From Streptomyces sp. PR69 (lineage in GTDB: Bacteria; Actinomycetota; Actinomycetes; Streptomycetales; Streptomycetaceae): a stretch of 64,000 bases of DNA. The notes beneath the pieces are model-generated. The model saw only the letters and a program-made list of their open reading frames with translations. It searched no databases and was not told where the DNA came from. Each line of letters begins with the position of its first letter. The stretch's first letter is position 1. A program made the translations under genes and the position numbers. The stretch covers positions 186,001 through 250,000 of the forward strand of contig NZ_JAOWCB010000001.1 of the NCBI RefSeq assembly GCF_026420845.1. The letters run 5' to 3'. This document shows, one piece after another, positions 8,469 through 17,268 of this stretch.

Positions 8469-8488
8469 CCACCAAACGTTTGTTAGGT
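8469..8488. promoter_or_regulatory. KstR2-like operator 2 between echA20 and the SDR pair
   Basis: CCACCAAACGTTTGTTAGGT, the reverse-oriented counterpart of operator 1. The core ACCAAACGTTTGTT reads AnCAAAnnTTTGnT, the KstR2 pattern with the inner G/C pair replaced by A/T. It lies 20 bases upstream of echA20 and 18 bases upstream of the divergent SDR, so one bound repressor could block both units. Confidence 0.7.
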
Positions 8489-8505
8489 GAGGAAGGTAGC
8501 AGCCC

Positions 8506-9348
8506 ATGGAGTGGGAGGGGAGGGTCGCGGTCGTCACCGGCGGCACACGGGGGGTGGGCGCGGGCATCGCGCGGGCGTTCCTGCGGGCCGGGGCCGAGGT
8601 CCTGGTCTGCGCCCGCCGCCCGCCCGAGCAGCCGGTGGCACACGACGGCAGGCGGGCGCGCTTCCTGCCCGTCGACCTGCGCGACACGGACGCGGTACGG
8701 CGTCTGTTCGACGAGGTGGCCGCCCGGTACGGACGGCTGGACACGCTCGTCAACAACGCCGGCGGAACCCCCTACCGCCCGCTGGGCGACGGCGGGCCCG
8801 AACGCCACGCCAGGGTGGTGGAGCTCAACCTCCTCGTACCGCTCACGGTGTCGCTCGCCGCCTATGAACAGCTGCGCGCCGCGCACGGCTCGGTGGTGAT
8901 GACCGGCAGCGTGAGCGGGACCCGCCCCTCGCCGGGCACGGCGGCGTACGGGGCGGCCAAAGCGGGTCTGGAGAGCCTGGCCCGGTCCATGGCGGTGGAG
9001 TGGGCCCCCGAGGTGCGGGTGAACACCCTCGTCCTCGGCATGGTCCGCACGGAGCTGTCCGCGCTGCACTACGGGGACGCGGCCGGGGTGGCGGCGGTGG
9101 AGCGCACGGTGCCGCTTGGGCGGCTCGCACAACCGGACGAGATCGGCGACGCGGCGCTCTTCCTCGCCTCGGACCGCGCCGCCTACATCAGCGGGGCGTC
9201 GCTGCTGGTGCACGGGGGCGGCGAGCGGCCCGCCTTCCTCGCCGCGGCGACCGCCAACCGGCAGCAGCAGACCGCGGACGAGAGAGCCGGCGAGACCGTC
9301 GGCCGGCAGGGGGAAGCCGTCGACCGGCAGAAGGGGAGCACCAGATGA
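8506..9348 (+). CDS. Short-chain dehydrogenase (Rv3549c-type position in KstR2 regulon)
   Basis: A 280-residue SDR with TGGTRGVGAGIARAF (cofactor glycines), NNAGG, the catalytic Ser in TGSVSGTRPS, and YGAAKAG. A 30-residue Gln/Glu-rich tail follows the SDR core, longer than usual. The ATG at 8506 has GAGGAAGG upstream. It is first in a two-gene unit divergent from echA20, and its stop overlaps the next start by four bases (ATGA). Mycobacterial KstR2 regulons hold an SDR at the same place, but no substrate is known to me; oxidation of a hydroxylated HIP intermediate is a guess. Confidence 0.8.
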   Translation: MEWEGRVAVVTGGTRGVGAGIARAFLRAGAEVLVCARRPPEQPVAHDGRRARFLPVDLRDTDAVRRLFDEVAARYGRLDTLVNNAGGTPYRPLGDGGPERHARVVELNLLVPLTVSLAAYEQLRAAHGSVVMTGSVSGTRPSPGTAAYGAAKAGLESLARSMAVEWAPEVRVNTLVLGMVRTELSALHYGDAAGVAAVERTVPLGRLAQPDEIGDAALFLASDRAAYISGASLLVHGGGERPAFLAAATANRQQQTADERAGETVGRQGEAVDRQKGSTR

Positions 9349-10274
9349 GCGGCATCTGCGACGGGCGCGTCGTCATCGTCACCGGAGCGGGCAGAGGACT
9401 CGGCCGCGCCCACGCCCTGGCCCTGGCAGCCGAGGGCGCGCGCGTCGTCGTCAACGACCTCGGCGTCGGCCCCGACGGGCTCCCGGGCGAGCCCCCGGGC
9501 CCGAGCGGTCACGCACGGCAGGTCGCCGACGAGATCCGCGCCGCGGGCGGCGAAGCGCTGGCGCACGGCGGGGACATCGCCGCGCCCGAGGGCGCGCGCT
9601 CCCTGGTCGCCGCCGCCGTCGACGGCTTCGGCCGGCTGGACGCCCTCGTCAACAACGCCGGTTTCCTGCGTGACCGGATGCTCGTCAACCTCGGCGAGGA
9701 CGACTGGGACGCCGTCGTACGCGTACACCTCAAGGGCCACTTCCTCCCGCTGAAGCATGCGGCGGCGCACTGGCGCGCCGAGGCGAAGGCGGGCCGCGGG
9801 ACGGCCGCCAGGGTCGTCAACACCACCTCAGGGGCTGGTCTGCTCGGCAGCGTGGGTCAGGGTGGCTACTCGGCGGCCAAAGCCGGAATCGTCGCCCTGA
9901 CGCTGGTCGCCGCGGCGGAACTGGGGCGCTACGGAGTCCAGGTCAACGCCGTCGCCCCGGCCGCCCGCACCCGGATGACCGAACGCGCCTTCGCGGAGAC
10001 GATGGCGGCCCCGGCGGCGCCCGGCGCGTTCGACGCGATGTCCCCGGAGAACGTCTCGCCGCTGGTCGTCTGGCTCTGCTCCGGTCCGCCCAGCGCGGGC
10101 GTCACCGGGCGGGTCTTCGAGGCGGAAGCGGGCCGCATCACCGTCATGGAGGGCTGGCGGCGCGGCCCCACCGCCGACAAGGGGGCGCGCTGGGCCCCGG
10201 CCGAGGCGGGGGAGGCGGCCCGCGGCCTGCTCGCCGGGGCCGAGCCGCCCCTCCCGGTGTACGGGGCGGAGTGA
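9345..10274 (+). CDS. Short-chain dehydrogenase (Rv3548c-type position in KstR2 regulon)
   Basis: A 309-residue SDR of the longer multifunctional-enzyme-2 type: TGAGRGLGRAHALALA, VVNDLGVG, NNAGFLRDRMLVNL, catalytic Ser in NTTSGAGLLGS and YSAAKAG, then an extended C-terminus (GRVFEAEAGRITVMEGWRRG). Such proteins oxidise 3-hydroxyacyl-CoA or hydroxysteroid-like substrates. Translationally coupled to the SDR before it and last gene of the catabolic block, which suggests paired oxidation steps in the same pathway. Confidence 0.82.
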   Translation: MSGICDGRVVIVTGAGRGLGRAHALALAAEGARVVVNDLGVGPDGLPGEPPGPSGHARQVADEIRAAGGEALAHGGDIAAPEGARSLVAAAVDGFGRLDALVNNAGFLRDRMLVNLGEDDWDAVVRVHLKGHFLPLKHAAAHWRAEAKAGRGTAARVVNTTSGAGLLGSVGQGGYSAAKAGIVALTLVAAAELGRYGVQVNAVAPAARTRMTERAFAETMAAPAAPGAFDAMSPENVSPLVVWLCSGPPSAGVTGRVFEAEAGRITVMEGWRRGPTADKGARWAPAEAGEAARGLLAGAEPPLPVYGAE

Positions 10275-10364
10275 CCCCGCCTTCCCATACACCGCTTGAC
10301 GCCGCTGCTCGGGCGGCGCTGCTCGGGGGCTGCGGCTCAGGGACTGCGGCTCAGCCGCCGCCGC

Positions 10365-11261
10365 TCAGGTGTCGCACTCCAGAACCGTGCGGCACAGCCC
10401 GCAGCGGGCCCGCACCCGCCCGCGGACCGGCAGCCGGATGCGCTGCCGGCAGGTGGGACAGGGGAAGGAGACCTTCAGCCCGCCGTCGGGTCCCCCGCCC
10501 TCGAACGCGTACGGCGAGCCCTTCCCGGCGGCGTGCGGATGCTCCAAGGCGTGCCGCCGCTCCTTGGCGTACCGGCGGCGGCCCGCCCATCCGGCCGCCG
10601 TCAGCGGGGGCTGCCGGCGGTCGTGCTGCGCCTGCGCCCTGCCCTTGGCGAACGCCGTGTACGCCTGCGGGCTGGTGAACCACGGCGAGGGGTCCTCGCC
10701 GAACACCTCCGACCGTTTGGCCAGCACATAGCCGAACTCCTCCGGCGTGAGATAGCCCAGCTTCTGGCTGGAGAGCCGGTCCTCCCGGAACGCGTCGAGC
10801 AGCAGCCACCCCGCCCCCAGATAGGTGGTCGCCGTGTCCGTGAGGATCTCGTTGTCGCGCGTCCCGGCGAACGACAGATCCAGCCGGTGCAGCAGCACAT
10901 GCATGATCTCGTGGGCCAGGGCCGCCCCGATGTCCCGGCGATGCTTGCGGAATCGGTCGTTCAGTTCGATGAAGTACTCGGGGCCCGCGGCCAGTTCGAC
11001 GGACGCGGCATGCTCCATCTCCCGGAAGCTCACGATCATCCGGGCGTCCGGCAGCCGCAGCTGCTGCACCAGGGCACGCGCGACACGCTGTGCGCCCAGA
11101 TGCAGATCGTCGTGGTCGGCGAACGCCACATCGGCGGGCAGCACGCTGGTGCCGTACGCGAGGACCCCGTCCGGCGACAGCCGCCGGTACAGCGCGGTGA
11201 TCGCCTCCCGCACCGTGTCGAGGTGCGGAAAGCCGTGTACGACCTCGCTGCCGTTCACCAC
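10365..11261 (-). CDS. Putative HExxH metalloprotein with C-terminal zinc ribbon
   Basis: A 298-residue protein with no family name I can give. Residues about 134-146 contain AHEIMHVLLHRLDL, an HExxH zinc site, and the following DNEILTDTATTYLGAG could supply a third ligand. The C-terminus has two paired cysteines (CPTC and CGLC) forming a zinc ribbon. There is no signal peptide or membrane segment, so it is likely cytoplasmic. It converges on the SDR pair and is divergent from the trypsin gene. A peptidase role is plausible but unproven. Confidence 0.75.
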   Translation of the reverse strand: MVNGSEVVHGFPHLDTVREAITALYRRLSPDGVLAYGTSVLPADVAFADHDDLHLGAQRVARALVQQLRLPDARMIVSFREMEHAASVELAAGPEYFIELNDRFRKHRRDIGAALAHEIMHVLLHRLDLSFAGTRDNEILTDTATTYLGAGWLLLDAFREDRLSSQKLGYLTPEEFGYVLAKRSEVFGEDPSPWFTSPQAYTAFAKGRAQAQHDRRQPPLTAAGWAGRRRYAKERRHALEHPHAAGKGSPYAFEGGGPDGGLKVSFPCPTCRQRIRLPVRGRVRARCGLCRTVLECDT

Positions 11262-11361
11262 GTCCGTACCCCCATGCGCGACGGTCGGCCGGACTCAACT
11301 CTACGGCGCTTCGTCGCGGGGCTCCTGGCATGGCCGAAAAGGCCGTCTTGTGAGGTCATGA

Positions 11362-12294
<933 letters not shown>

Positions 12295-12343
12295 CCGCAC
12301 ACCGGGCCGGGCACACCGGCACCGCAGCACACCGCACAGCAGA

Positions 12344-12378
12344 GGCGGCCGACCGGGATGACAGCCCGGCCGGCCGCC
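12344..12378 (+). terminator. Hairpin after the trypsin gene
   Basis: A 14-base stem with one mismatch (12344-12357 against 12365-12378) around a 7-base loop, 50 bases after the protease stop. There is no T-run, as is common for Streptomyces terminators. Confidence 0.55.
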
Positions 12379-12479
12379 GTCCCCGCACCCCGGTCCGTTA
12401 CCCGGAGCCAGGACATCCGCATCCCAGACCCTGAACACCCGCCGACCCTTTTGACCACGGCGACGTAAGCTCCGAGACC

Positions 12480-12806
12480 ATGACCACGAGGGACATCGAC
12501 GAGTCCGTACAGGCCCAGCTCAACCGGCTCCGCGAGAGCATCGACAACATCGACGCGGCAGTCGTGCACATGCTCGCCGAACGCTTCAAGTGCACCCAGC
12601 AGGTGGGCCACCTCAAGGCCCAGCACAACCTGCCGCCCGCCGACCCCGCCCGCGAGGCCCGCCAGATCGAGCGCCTGCGCCAGCTCGCCGAGAGCGCCAA
12701 GCTGGACCCCGCCTTCGCCGAGAAGCTGCTGAACTTCATCATCGCCGAGGTCATCCGCCACCACGAGACCATCGCGGCCAACCCCGACACCCCCCGCCAG
12801 CCCTGA
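12480..12806 (+). CDS. Chorismate mutase (AroQ type)
   Basis: A 108-residue all-helical protein that converts chorismate to prephenate on the way to Phe and Tyr. It shows the AroQ helix LNRLRESIDNIDAAVVHMLA, ERFKCTQQVGHLKAQHN, and ARQIERLRQLAE. It lacks dehydratase or dehydrogenase domains and has no signal peptide, so it is a stand-alone cytoplasmic mutase. A TAAGCT box at 12466-12471 lies eight bases before the ATG and there is no ribosome site, consistent with a leaderless or nearly leaderless message. Confidence 0.88.
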   Translation: MTTRDIDESVQAQLNRLRESIDNIDAAVVHMLAERFKCTQQVGHLKAQHNLPPADPAREARQIERLRQLAESAKLDPAFAEKLLNFIIAEVIRHHETIAANPDTPRQP

Positions 12807-13094
12807 TCCGTCCCCGGCCCGCCGGACCTCTGCACACCGGAGCGCCGCCGAGCCGCAAATCCGGCGCACCCGGCGGGCGACGAACCCCCTCACCGACCGG
12901 AGCCCGGGCCCGCCCCGCGCCCCGCGCCCCGCAAGAACGGCCTTGGGCGCCCCGGCCGCCCGGCCGCCAGTGGCCCCGCCCCCGCGCGGGGCACGGGCTC
13001 CGGCCATATGAGCCCCGGCCTCCGCCGCCCCGCCTCCGCGTGCGCTCTCAGCGCAACGGGAACCCCATGTGCCGGGCCCGGCCCATCAGGCAGC

Positions 13095-15623
13095 ATGTCA
13101 CCCATGTCCGTACTGACGCGCGACGAAGCGCAGACCCGAGCCCAGCTCCTCGACGTCCATCGGTACACCGTCGAGCTCGACCTCACCACAGGCGAGGACA
13201 CCTTCGACTCCCGCACGGTCATTCACTTCACCGCGGGCACAGCCGGAGACACCTTCGTCGAACTGAAGCCCGCGGTCCTGCGCTCCGCCACCCTCGACGG
13301 CCGGCCCCTCGACCCCGAGACGCTCCAGGAGAACAGGCTCCCCCTCACCGGCCTCACCCCGGGCGAGCACGAACTGCGCATCGACGCGGACATGCGGTAC
13401 TCACGCACCGGCGAAGGCATGCACCGCTTCACCGACCCCAGCGACGGCGAGGTGTACGTCTACACCCAGCTCTTCCTGGACGACGTCCAGCGCGTCTTCG
13501 CCGCCTTCGACCAACCCGACCTCAAGGCCGTCTTCGAGATGGCCGTCACCGCCCCCGAAGGCTGGACCGTCCTCGGCAACGGCATCGCCACCCACACCGG
13601 CGGCGGCCGCTGGCGCTGCGCCCCCACCCCGCCGCTCGCCACCTACTTCGTCGCCGTCGCCGCGGGCCCCTGGCACTCCGTGCGCACCGAACACGCCGGC
13701 CTGCCCTTCGGCCTGCACTGCCGCCGCTCCCTCGCCCCTCATCTCGACGCCGACGCCGACGAACTCTTCGAGATCACCCGGCAGTGCTACGACCGGTACC
13801 ACGAGAAATTCGAGGAGCCCTACCCCTTCGACTCCTACGACCAGGCCTTCGTCCCGGAATTCAACTCCGGGGCCATGGAGAACCCCGGCCTGGTCACCTT
13901 CCGCGACGAGTTCGTCTACCGCTCCGCCGTCACCGACACCCAGCGCCAGACCCGCGCCATGGTCATCGCCCACGAGATGGCCCATATGTGGTTCGGCGAC
14001 CTCGTGACCCTCGCCTGGTGGGACGACATCTGGCTGAACGAGTCCTTCGCGGAGTACATGGGCTACCAGACCCTCACCGAGGCCACCCGCTTCACCGACA
14101 CCTGGGTCGACTTCGGCATCACCCGCAAAGCCTGGGGCTACGACGCCGACCAGCGGCCCTCCACCCACCCCGTCGCCCCCGCACCGGAAGCCGTCCCCGA
14201 CACCGCCTCCGCGCTGCTCAACTTCGACGGCATCTCCTACGCCAAGGGCGCCTCCGCACTCCGCCAGCTCGTCGCCTGGCTCGGTGAGAAGGACTTCCTC
14301 GCCGGCATCAACCTCCACTTCGCCCGCCACAAGTTCGCCAACGCCACCCTCGCGGACTTCATCGACTCCCTCTCCCGGGCCACCGACCGGGATGTGCCCG
14401 CCTGGGCCGAGCAGTGGCTGGGCACCACCGGAGTCGACACCCTCACCCCGCAGACCGCCGAGGCCGCCGGCGGCTGGTCGCTGACCGTGAACCGCGACGG
14501 CAGCAGGCCCCACCGCGTCGCCGTCGCCGCCTACGACCAGGACCCGGTGGAGTCCGGCCGGCTCGTCCTGCGCGAACGCTTCGAACTCGACCTCCCGCAG
14601 CGCGAGCCCCGGACAGCCTCCGGCCGCCGCCCCGCCCTCGTCGTCCTCAACGACGGCGACCTCAGCTACGCCAAGGTCCGCCTTGACGCCGCCTCCTGGG
14701 ACACCGCCCTGCGCTCCCTCTCCGGCATTCCCGATCCGCTCACCCGCGCCGTCGTGTGGAACGCCGCACGCGACATGGTCCGCGACGGCGAACTCGCCCC
14801 CGACGCCTACCTCGACGCGGCCCGCGCCCACCTCCCCCGCGAAAGCGACCTGGCCATCGTCCAGGGCGTCCTGGCCTTCGCCTCCGGGCAGCTCGCCGAC
14901 TGCTATCTGCCGCCAGAACGACGCCCTGCCGCGCTGACCGCCGTCACCGCCGTCTGCCGCGACCTGATGCGGCACACCGAGGACGGCCGCGACCCCGGAC
15001 TGCGCCTCACCGCCGTCCGCCACTTCATCGCCGCCGCCGCCCGGCCCGAGAACCTCCAGGAGTGGATCAACGACGGCAGCGTGCCCGGCGGACCCGAACT
15101 CGACCCGGAACTGCGCTGGCGCGTCCTGTGCCGCCTCTCCGTCCTCGGCGCCGCCGACGAGAGGGTCATTGCCGCCGAACTCGACCGCGACCCCAGCGCC
15201 GCCGGCCAGGAAGGCGCCGCCCGCTGCCGCGCCGCCCTGCCCGACCCGGAGAGCAAAGCGGCCGCCTGGGACCGGATGTTCCGCTCCGACAGCTTCTCCA
15301 ACTATCTCTTCATCGCCACCGCCCAGGGCTTCTGGCAGCCCGAACAGGCCGGCCTCGTACGCGACTACGTCCACCGCTACTACCCCGACTCCGTCGCCCT
15401 CGCCGCCCGGCGCGGCCCCGCCATGGCCGAAGCGGCCGGACGCCATGCCTTCCCCGCCCACCACGTCGACGCCGAGGCGCTGCGGCTGGGCGAGAAGTGC
15501 CTGCGCGACGACGAGATGATCCCCGCCCTGCGCCGCAAACTCGCCGACCAGCTCGACGACCTGCGCCGCGCCCTGGCCGTGCAGGAGGCCCACCGGGAGG
15601 ACGGTCCCGCCCGGGAGGGCTGA
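13095..15623 (+). CDS. pepN: Aminopeptidase N (M1 family)
   Basis: An 842-residue zinc aminopeptidase. GAMEN, which binds the substrate N-terminus, starts near residue 259. The zinc site HEMAHMWFGDLVTLAWWDD starts near residue 293 and is completed by the Glu in WLNESFAEYMGY. The long helical C-terminal domain runs to the end, so length and order match actinobacterial PepN. ATG 13095 or 13104 are both possible; no strong ribosome site separates them. It acts in the cytoplasm on peptides from protein turnover. A strong hairpin follows. Confidence 0.93.
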   Translation: MSPMSVLTRDEAQTRAQLLDVHRYTVELDLTTGEDTFDSRTVIHFTAGTAGDTFVELKPAVLRSATLDGRPLDPETLQENRLPLTGLTPGEHELRIDADMRYSRTGEGMHRFTDPSDGEVYVYTQLFLDDVQRVFAAFDQPDLKAVFEMAVTAPEGWTVLGNGIATHTGGGRWRCAPTPPLATYFVAVAAGPWHSVRTEHAGLPFGLHCRRSLAPHLDADADELFEITRQCYDRYHEKFEEPYPFDSYDQAFVPEFNSGAMENPGLVTFRDEFVYRSAVTDTQRQTRAMVIAHEMAHMWFGDLVTLAWWDDIWLNESFAEYMGYQTLTEATRFTDTWVDFGITRKAWGYDADQRPSTHPVAPAPEAVPDTASALLNFDGISYAKGASALRQLVAWLGEKDFLAGINLHFARHKFANATLADFIDSLSRATDRDVPAWAEQWLGTTGVDTLTPQTAEAAGGWSLTVNRDGSRPHRVAVAAYDQDPVESGRLVLRERFELDLPQREPRTASGRRPALVVLNDGDLSYAKVRLDAASWDTALRSLSGIPDPLTRAVVWNAARDMVRDGELAPDAYLDAARAHLPRESDLAIVQGVLAFASGQLADCYLPPERRPAALTAVTAVCRDLMRHTEDGRDPGLRLTAVRHFIAAAARPENLQEWINDGSVPGGPELDPELRWRVLCRLSVLGAADERVIAAELDRDPSAAGQEGAARCRAALPDPESKAAAWDRMFRSDSFSNYLFIATAQGFWQPEQAGLVRDYVHRYYPDSVALAARRGPAMAEAAGRHAFPAHHVDAEALRLGEKCLRDDEMIPALRRKLADQLDDLRRALAVQEAHREDGPAREG

Positions 15624-15636
15624 TGACCTCTCCGAC

Positions 15637-15666
15637 AGGGCCCCGGAGCACCACTCCGGGGCCCTT
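15637..15666 (+). terminator. Terminator of pepN
   Basis: A perfect 12-base stem (AGGGCCCCGGAG with its complement) and 5-base loop, 13 bases after the pepN stop. Confidence 0.75.
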
Positions 15667-15891
15667 CGCCATCCCCGCCCCATCCCCCGCCCCCTTGGCC
15701 CCCTCCCACCCCCGCGACGTCCGCCCTGCCCACCCGCACCGCCCCTTACCAGTCGGCCCACCCCGAACGCCTCCGCATCGCACGGCAGTACCCCTTTCGG
15801 GTTGAGATCCCCCTCCTCTCCGGTCACCTCCACCAGCCGCCGTCCACCCTGGTGGAACACCCATGTTCCGAGAAGGACCCGAGGATCCCAC

Positions 15892-17268
15892 ATGAGTACG
15901 CCGCCCCTCGCCGGAGGCATCGACGGCCCCGACGCCCTGCGGCCGCTGCTCGCCACCGTGCTCGATGCGCTGCGCAACGGCGCCATGGCCCGCGGCGGCC
16001 CCCTCCCGGCAGGCGGCCCCGACGCCGTCGCCGCCCGTGTCCGCCGGGCCGCACACCCTGTCCTCCCCGACAGCGGCGTCGGAGCCCATGAAGCCCTGCA
16101 CACCCTCGTCCAGGCCGTCGCCCACGGTGCCGCAGACCCCGCCGACCCGCTGTGCGCGGCACATCTGCACACCCCGCCGCTCGCCCTCGCCGCCGCCGCC
16201 GATCTCGCCGCCTCCGCGCTCAACCCCTCCCTGGATTCCTGGGACCAGGCGCCCGCCGCGTCAGAACTAGAGGCCGCCGTCGCCCGCACCCTCGCCGCCG
16301 AGGTGTACCCCGCAGGTCAGAGCCCCGATGCCCTCGTCACCACCGGCAGCACCGAGGCCAACCAGCTGGCACTGCTCCTTGCCCGAGAACGCCACGGCCC
16401 GGTCCGCGTCGTCTGCGGCCCCGACGCCCACCACTCCGTCCACCGCGCGACCTGGCTCCTCGGCCTGCCCCGGCCCGTCACCGTCCCCGCATCCCCCTCC
16501 GGCCTGCTCGACCCGGCGGCCCTCGACACCGTCCTGACCTCGCTGCCCGGGCCTCATCTCGTCACAGCCACCGCCGGCGCCACGGACACCGGCCGCATCG
16601 ACCCCCTCTCCGACATCGCCGACATCTGCGCCGCACACGGCGCACAGCTCCACATCGACGCCGCCTACGGCGGCGCCCTGCTCTTCAGCAAACAGCGCCG
16701 CAGCCAGCTCCATGGACTCGACCGAGCCCACACCGTCGCCCTCGACCTGCACAAACTCGGCTGGCAGCCGGTCGCCGCCGGACTGCTCGCCGTACCGGAC
16801 ACAGAACAGCTCACCCCCCTCGCCCACACCGCCGAATACCTCAACGCCGAGGACGACACAGAAGCCGGTCTCCCCGATCTCCTCGGCCGCTCGCTGCGCA
16901 CCACCCGCCGGCCCGACATCCTCAAAGTCGCCGTCACCCTCCGGGCACTCGGCCGCACCGGCCTCGGCGACCTCGTCGACCGCACCTGCGCCGCGGCCAT
17001 ACACCTCGCCGACCTCGTCGAGAAGAGCACGCTGCTGGAGCTGTACGAGCGGCCCGCCATCTCCACCGTGCTCTTCCGCCCCATCGCGGCCGACGACCGT
17101 CAGACCGCGGCCATCCGCCGCTCCCTCCTCACCGAGGGCCGCGCCGTCCTCGGACGCGCCCGGGCGTCAGGACGCCTCTGGCTCAAGGCGACCCTCCTGA
17201 ACCCCCATGTCACCGCCCGCGATCTGGAAACCCTGATCGAACTCGTGGAAGGCAGCACCCCCCGATGA
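15892..17268 (+). CDS. PLP-dependent group II decarboxylase (DesA-like lysine/diamino acid decarboxylase)
   Basis: A 458-residue pyridoxal-phosphate decarboxylase. TTGSTEANQLALLLAR is the phosphate-binding region, HIDAAYGG holds the cofactor-pairing Asp (near 256), and the Schiff-base Lys is about residue 288 in LDLHKLGWQPVAAG. This group includes DesA (lysine to cadaverine) and diaminobutyrate decarboxylases. The next gene overlaps it by four bases (ATGA) and encodes an N-hydroxylase, so the pair probably makes an N-hydroxylated diamine. Unlike the desferrioxamine operon, no acyltransferase or NIS synthetase follows, and I see no DmdR-type iron box upstream. Confidence 0.83.
   Translation: MSTPPLAGGIDGPDALRPLLATVLDALRNGAMARGGPLPAGGPDAVAARVRRAAHPVLPDSGVGAHEALHTLVQAVAHGAADPADPLCAAHLHTPPLALAAAADLAASALNPSLDSWDQAPAASELEAAVARTLAAEVYPAGQSPDALVTTGSTEANQLALLLARERHGPVRVVCGPDAHHSVHRATWLLGLPRPVTVPASPSGLLDPAALDTVLTSLPGPHLVTATAGATDTGRIDPLSDIADICAAHGAQLHIDAAYGGALLFSKQRRSQLHGLDRAHTVALDLHKLGWQPVAAGLLAVPDTEQLTPLAHTAEYLNAEDDTEAGLPDLLGRSLRTTRRPDILKVAVTLRALGRTGLGDLVDRTCAAAIHLADLVEKSTLLELYERPAISTVLFRPIAADDRQTAAIRRSLLTEGRAVLGRARASGRLWLKATLLNPHVTARDLETLIELVEGSTPR

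Noticed and set aside
12457..12471. TTGACC at 12451 paired with TAAGCT at 12466 as the chorismate mutase promoter
   Set aside because: The spacer is only nine bases; the TAAGCT box may be real but this -35 is not its partner.
15700..15891. Iron box (DmdR1 site) upstream of the desA-like gene
   Set aside because: No TTAGGTTAGGCTCACCTAA-like palindrome is present.
13401..16289. 962-codon frame antisense to pepN
   Set aside because: High-GC genomes lack stop codons in the opposite frames; it is Gly/Val/Ala-rich, motif-free and spans a terminator.
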